DNA from: a virus | Strand: one strand, 5' to 3' | Length of the DNA: 64,000 nucleotides | Virus record (IMG/VR): IMGVR_UViG_3300042301_005314 | Location: 1 to 64,000 of that record | Shown here: positions 1-8,717 of the stretch, piece after piece | How positions within the stretch are numbered: position 1 is the stretch's first letter | Layout of the letters: every line of letters starts with the position of its first letter | Notes under the pieces: model-generated | What the model was told of the DNA's origin: nothing | The model's database searches: none | The model's input: the letters and a program-made list of their open reading frames with translations, nothing else | Made by a program: the position numbers and the translations under genes

Positions 1-495
1 CAAGAACCATTATTCAGAGCAAACATACCATTTGTAATAAAGAATGGCTTTATAAGAAATAACAAAAATGCGGCCACTTTTGCGGCCAAAAATAGTGGAA
101 TAGAAAAGGTAACATTTTTGAATATTGGAGAAGATGCAGTAGCAACGTCTCGAAAAGCAATAAATTTTTCAGTAAGTGATTGCGAATTTTTAAATAGTAA
201 AAATGGGGATAAAAGTGTGCAACTCAACCAAGCAGAAAATGCAGTAGTGGAGAAAAACCTAGTTTATGGAGGCATTACTGGTGTAAGAGTTCATGAGAGT
301 TCATGGGCAGATTCCAACACTACTGCATTTTGTGGAGATAACTCTTTTATAGGTGTTGACACTGCATGGAATGTGAGTAAAGGTGTGTTAATTGTAGAAA
401 AGAAAAATTCTTATAAAAACGTAAGATTGCCATTTAAGGTTAATCAAAACGCAAAAATTACAAACCCAGACGGAAAAGTCGAAAATAATGAATAA
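1..495 (+). CDS. Beta-helix repeat protein, C-terminal part (5' truncated)
   Basis: The frame is open from base 1 to the TAA at 493-495 with no start codon, so only the C-terminal ~164 residues are present. The sequence is Asn/Ser/Val-rich with short alternating strands such as VTFLNIGEDAV and FSVSDCEFLN, typical of right-handed parallel beta-helix (NosD/pectate-lyase-like) proteins used in phage tailspikes and adhesins. The last 8 nt overlap the next gene, so it heads a co-directional operon. The beta-helix assignment is inferred from composition and spacing only. Confidence 0.6.
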   Translation, partial: QEPLFRANIPFVIKNGFIRNNKNAATFAAKNSGIEKVTFLNIGEDAVATSRKAINFSVSDCEFLNSKNGDKSVQLNQAENAVVEKNLVYGGITGVRVHESSWADSNTTAFCGDNSFIGVDTAWNVSKGVLIVEKKNSYKNVRLPFKVNQNAKITNPDGKVENNE

Positions 496-982
496 TGAAC
501 CTACTATTGACAAATACAAATCATTAATTGAAATGGATAATCTTCGTTTGGATTATTTTAAGAAAAATCCAGAGTTGATAATCGAATCTAAAGAATGGAG
601 AACATTTGCAGTTTGTGCAAAGTGCTATGCTAAAATTTCGCTAAATCACAATTGTTTAAATCGTACAGTTCATTATTTTCCATATTATAGAACAGGTTGC
701 CCCGGATGTAAATATCGAAATAACACGTATTTGCTCTCACTGTCTATTGAAAGCATTCCAATTCTGGAATATCCAATTCCTCATTTAGTAATTCGTACTC
801 GTACACATGTAATAAATCGAACAAAAAAATCTAAATTTGGTTTTTTTACAAAAATTGTAGAAGATTGCGTAATTGAAACAGAAGTTCTGGAAGACAATTC
901 ATCTAAAGAAAAACAAATAGAATTAATTGCTAAAATTAAATCTGGAACAGATTTTATATTTGAAAAACTGAGATTAACATGA
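488..982 (+). CDS. Zinc-ribbon hypothetical protein
   Basis: Protein of 164 residues with two CxxC knuckles (C43/C46 and C71/C74, the second reading CPGC), consistent with one structural zinc site. The C-terminal half is charged and partly helical. It overlaps the preceding gene by 8 nt and the following phosphatase by 4 nt, so the genes are probably translationally coupled. No family was recognised and the function is unknown. Confidence 0.75.
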   Translation: MNNEPTIDKYKSLIEMDNLRLDYFKKNPELIIESKEWRTFAVCAKCYAKISLNHNCLNRTVHYFPYYRTGCPGCKYRNNTYLLSLSIESIPILEYPIPHLVIRTRTHVINRTKKSKFGFFTKIVEDCVIETEVLEDNSSKEKQIELIAKIKSGTDFIFEKLRLT

Positions 983-1422
983 AAACCGTTACTAATTTTT
1001 CCAGAAAAAATATCAGAGAATACAATCAGAAATTATCTAAAGATAGTGCAATTTGGATTAGTATTGGAGAACCCGGCGAGGAAAACAGTAAAGTTGTAAA
1101 TGAGAGTTTGTCAGAAATTCCTCATTTGCATTTGGATTTTTGGGATGTAGTTCAACCAATTGAATTCGATGGAGAAATTTTCCATCCTCCGAGTGATGAA
1201 GATGCCAGAAAAATCGTTGATTTTATTTTAGAACATAAAGACAAAGATATTTTGGTAAATTGTGCAGCAGGAGTTAGCCGCAGTGGTGCAATTGCCCAAT
1301 TCTGTAGTTATGCATTAGCTTATAAGTGGACCGAAAATGGTAAACGAAAAGCTGTTCCTAATTTTTTATTATACAATAAAATGATTTCATATTATCTTTC
1401 AAAAAATGAACCAGAAGTATAA
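979..1422 (+). CDS. CX5R protein phosphatase (DSP/PTP-like)
   Basis: Residues 93-103 read VNCAAGVSRSG, the C(X)5R P-loop of cysteine phosphatases, with nucleophile C95 and R101. The usual His before the Cys is Asn. A candidate general-acid region (FWDVVQP, around residue 54) lies upstream. At 147 residues it is a minimal dual-specificity-like domain. A clear paralogue sits at 27317-27784. Its start overlaps the previous gene by 4 nt, and the next gene (RNA ligase) starts inside its 3' end. The substrate may be protein, or an RNA 5' phosphate as in some family members; the sequence does not decide. Confidence 0.85.
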   Translation: MKTVTNFSRKNIREYNQKLSKDSAIWISIGEPGEENSKVVNESLSEIPHLHLDFWDVVQPIEFDGEIFHPPSDEDARKIVDFILEHKDKDILVNCAAGVSRSGAIAQFCSYALAYKWTENGKRKAVPNFLLYNKMISYYLSKNEPEV

Positions 1423-2053
1423 AAAGTATCCACGGACTTTTCATTTTCCATTTTCAGAAGGAGTAACCAGTGATGATAAAGTTCAACACGATTTAAGTGT
1501 ATTCAAGGATGAAATCGTGGTTACTAAAAAGATGGATGGGGAAAATACCACAATGTATAATGATAATATTCATGCTAGAAGCATTGATAGTAAGCATCAT
1601 CCCTCAAGAGATTACGTCAAGAAATTTCATTCAGAAATAAAACATCACATTCCTGAGAATTTCAGGATTTGCGGAGAAAATTTATATGCAAAACATAGTA
1701 TTTTCTACGAAAATCTAGAAAGTTATTTTTTGGTATTTAGTATTTGGGAAGATGATGTTTGTTTAAGCTGGGATGATACAATTGAATATTGTGAATTATT
1801 AAATCTTAAAACTGTTCCAGTTTTATTCACTGGTCAATGGAAAAAATCACCCGAAGAATTTCATCTAGAAATGCAAAAAACTTTAGATTTTTCTAAAGAT
1901 GAAGGTTATGTAGTTAGAAGTCGAAACTGTTTCCATGAAAACGAATTTTCTAAAAAAGTTATAAAATTTGTCAGAAAAAATCATGTACAAACAAGTTCAC
2001 ATTGGATGACTGAAGAAATTTGTAAAAACCTTCTTGACTGTCCGCAAATCTAA
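1406..2053 (+). CDS. RNA ligase (Rnl2-like nucleotidyltransferase)
   Basis: This 215-residue protein has the ordered motifs of ATP-dependent RNA ligases: motif I KMDGEN (nucleotidyl Lys K42), motif III-like ICGENLYAKHS, motif IV DEGYVVRS and motif V KVIKFVRK. Such enzymes seal nicked RNA, typically tRNA cut by host anticodon nucleases. It lacks a long C-terminal domain, so it is close to a bare catalytic core. It overlaps the phosphatase gene by 17 nt and precedes the Ro60/DUF2828-like gene, suggesting an RNA repair or RNA quality-control cassette (inference). Confidence 0.88.
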   Translation: MNQKYKKYPRTFHFPFSEGVTSDDKVQHDLSVFKDEIVVTKKMDGENTTMYNDNIHARSIDSKHHPSRDYVKKFHSEIKHHIPENFRICGENLYAKHSIFYENLESYFLVFSIWEDDVCLSWDDTIEYCELLNLKTVPVLFTGQWKKSPEEFHLEMQKTLDFSKDEGYVVRSRNCFHENEFSKKVIKFVRKNHVQTSSHWMTEEICKNLLDCPQI

Positions 2054-2069
2054 TGTAAGTTACCCCCTC

Positions 2070-2076
2070 AAAGGAG
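2070..2076 (+). promoter_or_regulatory. Shine-Dalgarno site of the Ro-like gene
   Basis: AAAGGAG lies about 9 nt before the ATG at 2086. It is one of the very few convincing Shine-Dalgarno sequences in the window; most genes have A/T-rich or no leaders, so this gene appears to use conventional initiation. Confidence 0.6.
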
Positions 2077-2085
2077 ATAAAAATT

Positions 2086-3792
2086 ATGTTCACTACTAAA
2101 AAAACACAACTATTCCAAACACCCGAAAAGCAAAAATCCGTGAAAAACTCTCCGGTTCAAAACGTTACATCATCTGCATTTGTTAATGCTGCACTGAATA
2201 TTCAGAATAACACTCTTTCCGAAAATGGTGCTGTTAAATTGAAAAGCACTTTGGACCCATTTGTTGATCAATTTGGTCAAACGAGTAATTACCTAAAACT
2301 TCGCTCTTTTGCTGAAATTGAAAAGGATTGTGAAACTCTTTGGGCACTTGATCCGCTCAATACCGTAAAGTTCGCGCATTTTCTTCGTACAATTCCTCGC
2401 AAAGTGTCCATGTTTGATGGATCGGTTACAGAAGAACCACAAAAAGGTTCCGAATTGAAGCATGAAAGTATTATGCGAATGATTTGGTTGAGTACAAAAA
2501 GTCCAGAAACTTTTTGGAGCAACATTGTATTGTTTATTAGTCTTGGAAGTTGGCATGATGTTTTCACTATGCTTCAAACCGATCTCATTTATAATGGATG
2601 GGAAAATAAGAAATTGGATTGGAAGAAATTTGGTGATCTGATTTTCTCTGGATTGAACAACACTAACACTGTGAACTTGGTAAAGAAATATCTTCCACAA
2701 GTTAAGACTCGCAGTGTATGTAAGAGCGTGGAAAGCCAAGCTAATTGCATGATTGCAAAATGGATTTGCAGTTTGCTTTTTGGAAGTAAACAGACCTCTT
2801 ATAATTATAAGTTGTACCGTCAGTTGAAAACTAGTGGATCTGCTCATGAATGGCAAAAACTTATTTCTCAAAAGCGATTCTCAGAAATTAAGTTTGATCA
2901 AATTCATGGTCGGGCACTTAATTTGCTGGTAAAGAGTAAATTCCTTAAAAATCAAAATCTTACGGATCAATATAGTGCATGGATTAAATCTCCTGAAACA
3001 AAAGATGTGAAGTATACTGGATTTGTACATGATTTGTTTGGAACACTTCCTGATCATCTTAGTAGCGTGGACTTGCATGTTCGTGAAACAATTAACAAGC
3101 AATTTTCTACTCTGGTAGAAAAAGCAAAGAGTGAAAAAAATGATAAATCAACTGATTGGATTGTGGTTCGGGATACTTCAGGATCTATGGAATCAAATGC
3201 AATTGGAACAAAGATTAGTTCTTATGATATTGCAAAATCAATTGCTCTGTATTTTTCAGAATTTCTATCAGGTCGTTTTGCAAATTCTTGGATTGAATTT
3301 AATTCTGATGCAAAATTGCATTCTTGGAAAGGTCAAACGCCAATTGAAAAATGGTTTAATGATGATTCATCATGTGTTGGATCAACCGACTTCCAAAGTG
3401 TAATTGATTTGTTCGTAACTTTGAAGAAAACGGGAATCTCTGAAAGTGAATTTCCAAAAGGAATTCTTTGCATTAGTGATGGCGAATTCAATCCAAGTCA
3501 ACTAAATGAAACAAATGTTCAAACTGCTCGAAAGAAACTATTGAGTGGTGGTTTTAGTGAAGATTTTGCAAATTCTTTCCAAATTGTATTGTGGAATATT
3601 CCAAATAGTTATTATGGACATGTAAAACCAAAATTCGAAACTACTGCAAAGGAAAAAGGATCGTACTATTTCTCTGGTTATAGTCCGTCTATTATTTCAT
3701 TCTTGAATGGTCATGAAATTGAAACTCCCCGGCAATTGTTTGATGCAGCAATGAATCAACAAATCTTGAATTTGATTGAAGTAAAAGTTTGA
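2086..3792 (+). CDS. Ro60 (TROVE)/DUF2828-like protein with C-terminal vWA domain
   Basis: The 568 residues comprise an alpha-helical N-terminal two-thirds resembling DUF2828/TROVE RNA-binding helical-repeat proteins (for example the stretch around residues 245-310 with GSAHEWQKLIS and GRALNLLVKS). A vWA domain follows from about residue 355, with MIDAS DTSGSMES (D~362), GSTDFQ (T~431) and SDGEF (~465). Bacterial Ro proteins (Rsr) bind Y-like RNAs and exonucleases in RNA decay and often neighbour RNA-repair genes. Here an RNA ligase is immediately upstream and a structured non-coding stretch immediately downstream. The assignment to DUF2828 or to true TROVE is uncertain. Confidence 0.7.
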   Translation: MFTTKKTQLFQTPEKQKSVKNSPVQNVTSSAFVNAALNIQNNTLSENGAVKLKSTLDPFVDQFGQTSNYLKLRSFAEIEKDCETLWALDPLNTVKFAHFLRTIPRKVSMFDGSVTEEPQKGSELKHESIMRMIWLSTKSPETFWSNIVLFISLGSWHDVFTMLQTDLIYNGWENKKLDWKKFGDLIFSGLNNTNTVNLVKKYLPQVKTRSVCKSVESQANCMIAKWICSLLFGSKQTSYNYKLYRQLKTSGSAHEWQKLISQKRFSEIKFDQIHGRALNLLVKSKFLKNQNLTDQYSAWIKSPETKDVKYTGFVHDLFGTLPDHLSSVDLHVRETINKQFSTLVEKAKSEKNDKSTDWIVVRDTSGSMESNAIGTKISSYDIAKSIALYFSEFLSGRFANSWIEFNSDAKLHSWKGQTPIEKWFNDDSSCVGSTDFQSVIDLFVTLKKTGISESEFPKGILCISDGEFNPSQLNETNVQTARKKLLSGGFSEDFANSFQIVLWNIPNSYYGHVKPKFETTAKEKGSYYFSGYSPSIISFLNGHEIETPRQLFDAAMNQQILNLIEVKV

Positions 3793-3933
3793 CAGTATAT
3801 TAAACTGTCTGGTGGAAAACCGTTGCTTCACAGCACGTCCCTAACCTTTTCGGTTGCTCAGGTTAAACCGTATTTTTTCTAAAAACGCATACAGCAAATA
3901 ATTATGAATCTACAAAATTCAAAAATGCGTTTT
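3791..3933 (+). ncRNA. Structured non-coding region after the Ro-like gene (candidate Y-like RNA or terminator array)
   Basis: Only 154 nt separate the Ro-like stop from the next start, yet at least four helices are visible. They are GACAGT/ACTGTC (3791-3796 with 3804-3809), TGCT/AGCA (3824-3834), CGGTT/AACCG (3851-3870) followed by TATTTTTT, and AAAACGCAT/ATGCGTTTT (3882-3890 with 3925-3933). The third helix with its U-run may be a Rho-independent terminator; the others are unexplained. A small RNA bound by the Ro-like protein is the working hypothesis. Confidence 0.4.
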
Positions 3934-3946
3934 GATTAATAATTTT

Positions 3947-4156
3947 ATGAATATTATAATTTTTAGTATAATTGTTACTGCATTGTTGATTGTTTCGCTC
4001 ATTCTTATTCAAATCCTATTGGATAAATTGAACACTCAAAGAATAGTTAATATAACATTAAATGCTGAGGTAAAGGAACTGGAAAGAGAAATATTGACTT
4101 ATTATTCGGATGAAATCATCGACCTAGATGAGCAGCATGATGAATATGGAATTTAA
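3947..4156 (+). CDS. Small single-pass membrane protein
   Basis: Starting at the ATG at 3947 rather than an upstream in-frame TTG gives 69 residues. An N-terminal hydrophobic segment (roughly residues 3-26, IIIFSIIVTALLIVSLILIQ) is followed by a charged, coiled-coil-prone tail ending in DEQHDEYGI. The 3' end overlaps the next gene by 29 nt in another frame. Topology suggests a short periplasmic N-terminus and cytoplasmic tail. Function unknown. Confidence 0.65.
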   Translation: MNIIIFSIIVTALLIVSLILIQILLDKLNTQRIVNITLNAEVKELEREILTYYSDEIIDLDEQHDEYGI

Positions 4157-4445
4157 CGAAAAATTAGATAAAATCCAAAAATTAGAAAACGATTGGGACG
4201 GTCATGGTTCACCGCCATTTTCTAAAACTACAATTGAAACAACTAGGAAATTTTTGAATCTTTTATGTCAAGGGTTCACGGTATATAGTGTAGCACCAAC
4301 TAGTGACGATAGCATTTTAGTAAAATTAACTACTAATAATGATAAACTAATTATGTTGGAAATTGAGGAAAATGATATTGGAATTGCAGTGGAAATAAAT
4401 GAAAAAGGGGAGAAATATACATACTTTGATGTTCAATTAAAATAA
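4128..4445 (+). CDS. Hypothetical protein (NDWDGHGSPP family)
   Basis: This 105-residue protein has an early KLENDWDGHGSPPFSKTTI motif, seen in a widespread family of small prokaryotic and phage proteins whose members start with a W-D-G-[YH]-G motif. The rest is a short mixed alpha/beta domain ending FDVQLK. Two further in-frame ATGs (4137, 4146) make the start uncertain. Function unknown. Confidence 0.7.
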   Translation: MSSMMNMEFNEKLDKIQKLENDWDGHGSPPFSKTTIETTRKFLNLLCQGFTVYSVAPTSDDSILVKLTTNNDKLIMLEIEENDIGIAVEINEKGEKYTYFDVQLK

Positions 4446-4448
4446 TAA

Positions 4449-5198
4449 ATGAAAATACTTTTACAAAAAAAGAAAATTAGTAATGAATGGAATAGTCAAT
4501 TTGAATCATTTTCAAAAGCTCTAACATACAATCAAATTTTGACAGAAGAAAAAGATTTTATTTTCTGGTCATATTATTTGGCAATTGGAAATTTCGATTT
4601 TGTCGAAAAAAGTAAAAACATCGGAGCAAATGTTTTCGAGAATTCTGAATGGTTTAAATATAGCTATTATGCTCGTTTTTTTGGCGATGAATTATTAAAT
4701 CGTGATTATTGTATTTTACCTGCCGTTGAGCTTAAAAGATTAAAATATGAAATCTTGGGAAGATATTCCGAGGATTGTAAAATCTTTGTTCGTCCAGATG
4801 CCGGAAATAAAGTATTCACAGGAACAATTCTGGATATAGAAGAATTTGATAGTTTCTCAGAAGAGTACAATGAAAATCTAGTTGTGATTAGCAAGCCCAA
4901 TTTTGACATTACCGGAGAGTGGCGTTTTGCGGCTTCCTGCGAGGGGGAAATTTTAGGAGTGTCTTTGTACCGCTACAGCAACAACCTTGTTTCTGCGGCT
5001 TCCTGTCCACCAAAGATGATGGACTACGTAACTAGTCTCCTAAAAGATTTTAAAGAGTATCCAAATAAAATCTTAACAATAGATATTGCATCTATAAATG
5101 ATAAACGTTATAAAGTTATTGAATGCAATGCATTTTCTACTTCCGGGTTATATGCTATGAAACCCGAAAAGATTGTTGAATATATAAAACTATTATAA
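4449..5198 (+). CDS. ATP-grasp domain protein (DUF4343-like)
   Basis: The 249 residues show an ATP-grasp layout: FVRPDAGNKVFTG (nucleotide-binding strand and loop, about residues 116-128), GEWRFAASCEGEILGVSLYRY (~155-175), and a C-terminal ILTIDIASINDKRYKVIECNAFSTSGLYA with the metal-binding E/N pair. ATP-grasp enzymes join a carboxylate to an amine through an acyl-phosphate. In phages they are often of unknown substrate, sometimes modifying proteins or making peptides. It is separated by only 3 nt from the previous gene and is the last gene of this operon. Confidence 0.78.
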   Translation: MKILLQKKKISNEWNSQFESFSKALTYNQILTEEKDFIFWSYYLAIGNFDFVEKSKNIGANVFENSEWFKYSYYARFFGDELLNRDYCILPAVELKRLKYEILGRYSEDCKIFVRPDAGNKVFTGTILDIEEFDSFSEEYNENLVVISKPNFDITGEWRFAASCEGEILGVSLYRYSNNLVSAASCPPKMMDYVTSLLKDFKEYPNKILTIDIASINDKRYKVIECNAFSTSGLYAMKPEKIVEYIKLL

Positions 5199-5231
5199 TA
5201 AATCTGGTTACTAAAAAACTTTTCAAAAATG

Positions 5232-5259
5232 TTGATTTTTGTAAGTTTTGTGGTAAAAT
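5232..5259 (+). promoter_or_regulatory. Candidate promoter upstream of nrdA
   Basis: TTGATT (5232-5237), a 16-nt spacer, then TAAAAT (5254-5259). The spacing equals that of the other promoters in this window. The leader of about 73 nt holds two small hairpins (GAGAAA/TTTCTC at 5284-5299 and TAAGT/ACTTA near 5319-5331), a possible leader control element. No other signal was seen in 5199-5338. Confidence 0.45.
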
Positions 5260-5338
5260 AGATTTCACAAATTGCGGAAAATTGAGAAATTTATTTCTCG
5301 GCAGATACTAGAATGCGATAAGTAAAACTTACGCACAT

Positions 5339-7639
5339 ATGAAAGAACAATTTCAACCTATGGATATAACAATTATTAAAAGAAACGGTAGTAAAGAAAG
5401 ATTTGATGCGAATAAAATAAATAAAGTTTTGGAATGGGCGACAGATGATATAAAGGACGTTAATATCACAGATATTATCATGAGGGCAAAGTTATCTATA
5501 ACAGATAATATAACATCCACTAATATCCATGATGCATTAATCACCGCAACTGAAGATTTGATAACCGTTGATACTCCTTTATACGAAAAGGTTGCGAAAA
5601 ATCTATTAAACTATAAATTGAGAAAAATCGTGTGGGGCGGCAAAAATCCTCCAAAACTAATCCATTTTGTTCAAAAAATGGTAAACTATAAATATTGGGA
5701 TTCTTCTTTAATTGAAAAATACTCCGAAAAAGATTTAAATAAAATAGATGAAATAATAGATCACGAACGAGATTTTTTATATCCGTATGGCGGACTTGTT
5801 CAATTAATGAGTAAATACCTCGTTCAAAATAGAAAAACCAAAGAGATTTTAGAAACTCCTCAATTCCAAATCATAGGAATTGCAATGGCACTTTTTGCGG
5901 ATGAAAAGAATGATCGTCTAGAATGGATAAAAAACTTCTATACGGAAACTTCTAAGAACATGAGTGTAAATTGGCCCACTCCGATTTTATCAGGAGCAAG
6001 AACAAAAACCAAGAGTTATAGTTCTTGTTGTTTAATTGATATACTTGATACAAAAGAAAGTTTATTTGCAGCAAATACCACTGCTGGCATGGTTACTTGT
6101 GATAAATACGGAATTGGTCTAAATCTATCGCGTCTTCGTCCAATCAATGCACCAATTAATAATGGCGAAACTCTACATACTGGAGTTGTTGCATGGTTAA
6201 AAATGTATCGTGATACGATTAAATGCTGTCAGCAAGGAGGTGCTAGACGAGGTGCAGGAACAGTCACTTTTCCTATATTTCATCCAGAGATTATGACGAT
6301 TCTTCAATTGAAGAATAATCAAGGAACACATGAAAATAGAGTACACGATATAGATTATTCTATCACAATTTCTAAACTGTTCTGGGATAGAATTAAGAAA
6401 AAACAAACAATTTCACTGTTTTCCAGTGTGGATGCTCCTGATTTATATGAAAAATTCGGAACTCCAGAATTTGATGAATTATACGTTAGATATGAAAATG
6501 ATCAAACCATTCCTCGTATAACAGTTTCCACCTCTACCGTAGATGGTTTGGCGACTGTATTATTTACAGAACGAATGGAAACTGCTAGAATATATCTAGT
6601 GAATATTGATATTGCTAATCAGAATTCTCCATGGAAAGATGTTGTACAAATGAGCAATCTCTGTCAAGAGATACTACATCCTCTCAAAGCAGAAAGATTT
6701 ACAAACGATCCAGAATCAGAAATAGGTGTTTGTGTATTAGCAGCAGTTAATATGCTAAAGATAAAAAATGACGAACATCATCGAAAGGTATGTAAATTAA
6801 TTGTTAAAGTGTTGAATAATTTAATAGATATTCAAAATTATTCAGTTAAAGGTTGTGAAAATTTTGCAAAAAATAAAAGAAGTCTGGGAGTCGGAGTAAC
6901 TAATTTTGCTGCTTGGTTAGCAAGAGATTCATTAAATCATAATTCTACTGAATCTTTGGAAAAGACTAACAAGTTTTTTGAAAAACAACAATATTATTTG
7001 ATGGAAGCTAGTATGGAATTAGCAATAGAAAATGGTCCTGCTCCACATTTCCATCGTTCCAAATATTTTAATGGGGAACAATCACCTTTGGATTTATATG
7101 CAAAAACACTTGATTCATTAGTCGAATCTCATCATTTGGATTGGAACGGGTTAATGGAAAAAATAAAAATCCACGGAATGAGAAATATGACCCTAACTGC
7201 TCAAATGCCAGTTGAAAGTTCTAGTGTGGTACAAGGAACTACTAATGGAGTCGAACCAATAACATCCCTAATTATTAAGAAAAGTTCATTAGAAAAAACT
7301 GCTATTCAAATTGTTCCCGGCTTGAACAAATACAGTCAATATTATCTGAAAAAAGGAGATATAAAATCCAATGAAGGTATTATAAAAATTAATGCCGTAA
7401 TTGTCAAATGGTTGGATATGGCTAGTTCATTTAATATGTACTATGATAGTGATGTTTATCCTGATAAAAATATTCCATTGAGTGATATTCTAAGAGATCA
7501 TTTAATGGCAACACATTATGGAATGAAAACGTTCTATTATTGCAATACTAAAAAGAAAAAAGATAGTCTTGCAGATGAATTAGATATACCTCAATCCGAA
7601 GAAAATAGCGGTTGTGAAGGTGGAGCATGTGCATTGTAA
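5339..7639 (+). CDS. nrdA: Ribonucleoside-diphosphate reductase, class Ia large subunit
   Basis: A full-length 766-residue NrdA that reduces ribonucleoside diphosphates to deoxy forms for phage DNA synthesis. It has an N-terminal ATP-cone (ITIIKRNGSKERFDANKI), SYSSCCLIDILDT with a redox Cys, the active-site loop MSNLCQEILHP (Asn/Cys/Glu triad), and the C-terminal shuttle pair in GCEGGACAL (CX4C). Retention of the ATP-cone suggests dATP regulation is retained. nrdB follows after 15 nt, so the holoenzyme is made from one operon. Confidence 0.97.
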   Translation: MKEQFQPMDITIIKRNGSKERFDANKINKVLEWATDDIKDVNITDIIMRAKLSITDNITSTNIHDALITATEDLITVDTPLYEKVAKNLLNYKLRKIVWGGKNPPKLIHFVQKMVNYKYWDSSLIEKYSEKDLNKIDEIIDHERDFLYPYGGLVQLMSKYLVQNRKTKEILETPQFQIIGIAMALFADEKNDRLEWIKNFYTETSKNMSVNWPTPILSGARTKTKSYSSCCLIDILDTKESLFAANTTAGMVTCDKYGIGLNLSRLRPINAPINNGETLHTGVVAWLKMYRDTIKCCQQGGARRGAGTVTFPIFHPEIMTILQLKNNQGTHENRVHDIDYSITISKLFWDRIKKKQTISLFSSVDAPDLYEKFGTPEFDELYVRYENDQTIPRITVSTSTVDGLATVLFTERMETARIYLVNIDIANQNSPWKDVVQMSNLCQEILHPLKAERFTNDPESEIGVCVLAAVNMLKIKNDEHHRKVCKLIVKVLNNLIDIQNYSVKGCENFAKNKRSLGVGVTNFAAWLARDSLNHNSTESLEKTNKFFEKQQYYLMEASMELAIENGPAPHFHRSKYFNGEQSPLDLYAKTLDSLVESHHLDWNGLMEKIKIHGMRNMTLTAQMPVESSSVVQGTTNGVEPITSLIIKKSSLEKTAIQIVPGLNKYSQYYLKKGDIKSNEGIIKINAVIVKWLDMASSFNMYYDSDVYPDKNIPLSDILRDHLMATHYGMKTFYYCNTKKKKDSLADELDIPQSEENSGCEGGACAL

Positions 7640-7654
7640 ATTTCTAAATAAATT

Positions 7655-8713
7655 ATGAAAACAGTATTAAATAAAGTCCCTACTGATATTTTGGCTCAAC
7701 CAATGTTTTTTGGAGAAGATTTGGGTCTTCAACGTTACGATATTGTAAAATATCCAGAATTCCAAAAAAGTTACGAAGATCAACGAAAAAATTATTGGCA
7801 AGCAAATGAAATTCCAATATCAAATGATCGTGCTCAATTTGAAAATTTGTCTGAAGCAGAAAGATTTGTTTTTATTAACAATCTGAGCTTTCAAACAATG
7901 GGAGATTCGTGTCTTTCTAGAACTATTGAAAATCTAAAAAAACACGTAACCAATTCAGAATTGGAATTTGCAATGAATTGGTGGATTCTTATGGAAAACA
8001 CCCATTCTGAAAGTTATACACATATTTTAAGAAATATAGTTCATCGTCCAAGCGATTTTTTTGATGATATTTATAAAAATACTGAGGTGATGAAACGGGC
8101 TACACAACTTACTGATAGCTTTGATAATCTATTGTCTGCGGTTGGTGATTCTCCAAAAGAAGAACTATTTAAAACAGTTCTATCACTACAAATTGCAGAA
8201 GGGATATTATTTTATGTAAGTTTTGCATGTACTTATTGGTTTGGAACTAGAGGACTCATGAAAGGAAATGCAGATATTATCAAATTAATCAATCGTGATG
8301 AAGACTTACATGTTGCGATAACACAGAATATTATCAAAAAATGGACGGTTGATCCAAAAGAAGGATTTCAGGATATTATAAAAAATAATAAAGATGTTAT
8401 TTATGATGCATATAAACTTGCTGTAAAGCATGAACAAGATTGGGCAAATTATTTGTTTTCTAAAGGACCATTACTCGGGTTATCCGTTTCTCAATTGCAT
8501 GGGTATGTTGAATGGTTGGCAAATATCAGATTGCGGTCAATGGGATATAGTCAAATTTTTGAAACTAAGAAAAATCCTATGGGAAGTTGGTTAAAAGAAT
8601 ATATTAATTCTGATGAGATTGATGCTGCTCCACAAGAAAAACCAATATTGGATTATGAAAAGGGCAAAATCAGTAATGATTTAGAAAATAGTAATTTGGA
8701 ATTTGAATTTTGA
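7655..8713 (+). CDS. nrdB: Ribonucleoside-diphosphate reductase, class Ia small subunit
   Basis: This 352-residue ferritin-like radical-generating subunit has diiron ligands in FQTMGDS, MENTHSESYTH (Glu, His and the radical Tyr in the E-x2-H-x3-Y arrangement) and the later EGILFYVSFA and DEDLH helices. The C-terminal peptide ends NSNLEFEF, the acidic tail expected to dock on NrdA. Tyr is retained, so a canonical tyrosyl-radical enzyme is expected. It has no Shine-Dalgarno; the A/T-rich TCTAAATAAATT precedes ATG. Confidence 0.97.
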   Translation: MKTVLNKVPTDILAQPMFFGEDLGLQRYDIVKYPEFQKSYEDQRKNYWQANEIPISNDRAQFENLSEAERFVFINNLSFQTMGDSCLSRTIENLKKHVTNSELEFAMNWWILMENTHSESYTHILRNIVHRPSDFFDDIYKNTEVMKRATQLTDSFDNLLSAVGDSPKEELFKTVLSLQIAEGILFYVSFACTYWFGTRGLMKGNADIIKLINRDEDLHVAITQNIIKKWTVDPKEGFQDIIKNNKDVIYDAYKLAVKHEQDWANYLFSKGPLLGLSVSQLHGYVEWLANIRLRSMGYSQIFETKKNPMGSWLKEYINSDEIDAAPQEKPILDYEKGKISNDLENSNLEFEF

Positions 8714-8717
8714 AAGT

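Noticed and set aside
3932-3946. TTG start for the gene at 3947
   Set aside because: ATG 3947 gives a cleaner N-terminus, and the TTG lies in the 9-bp inverted repeat.
8703-8717. TTG start extending the HNH gene into nrdB
   Set aside because: It would overlap nrdB for no benefit; ATG 8718 keeps the full DNA-binding segment.
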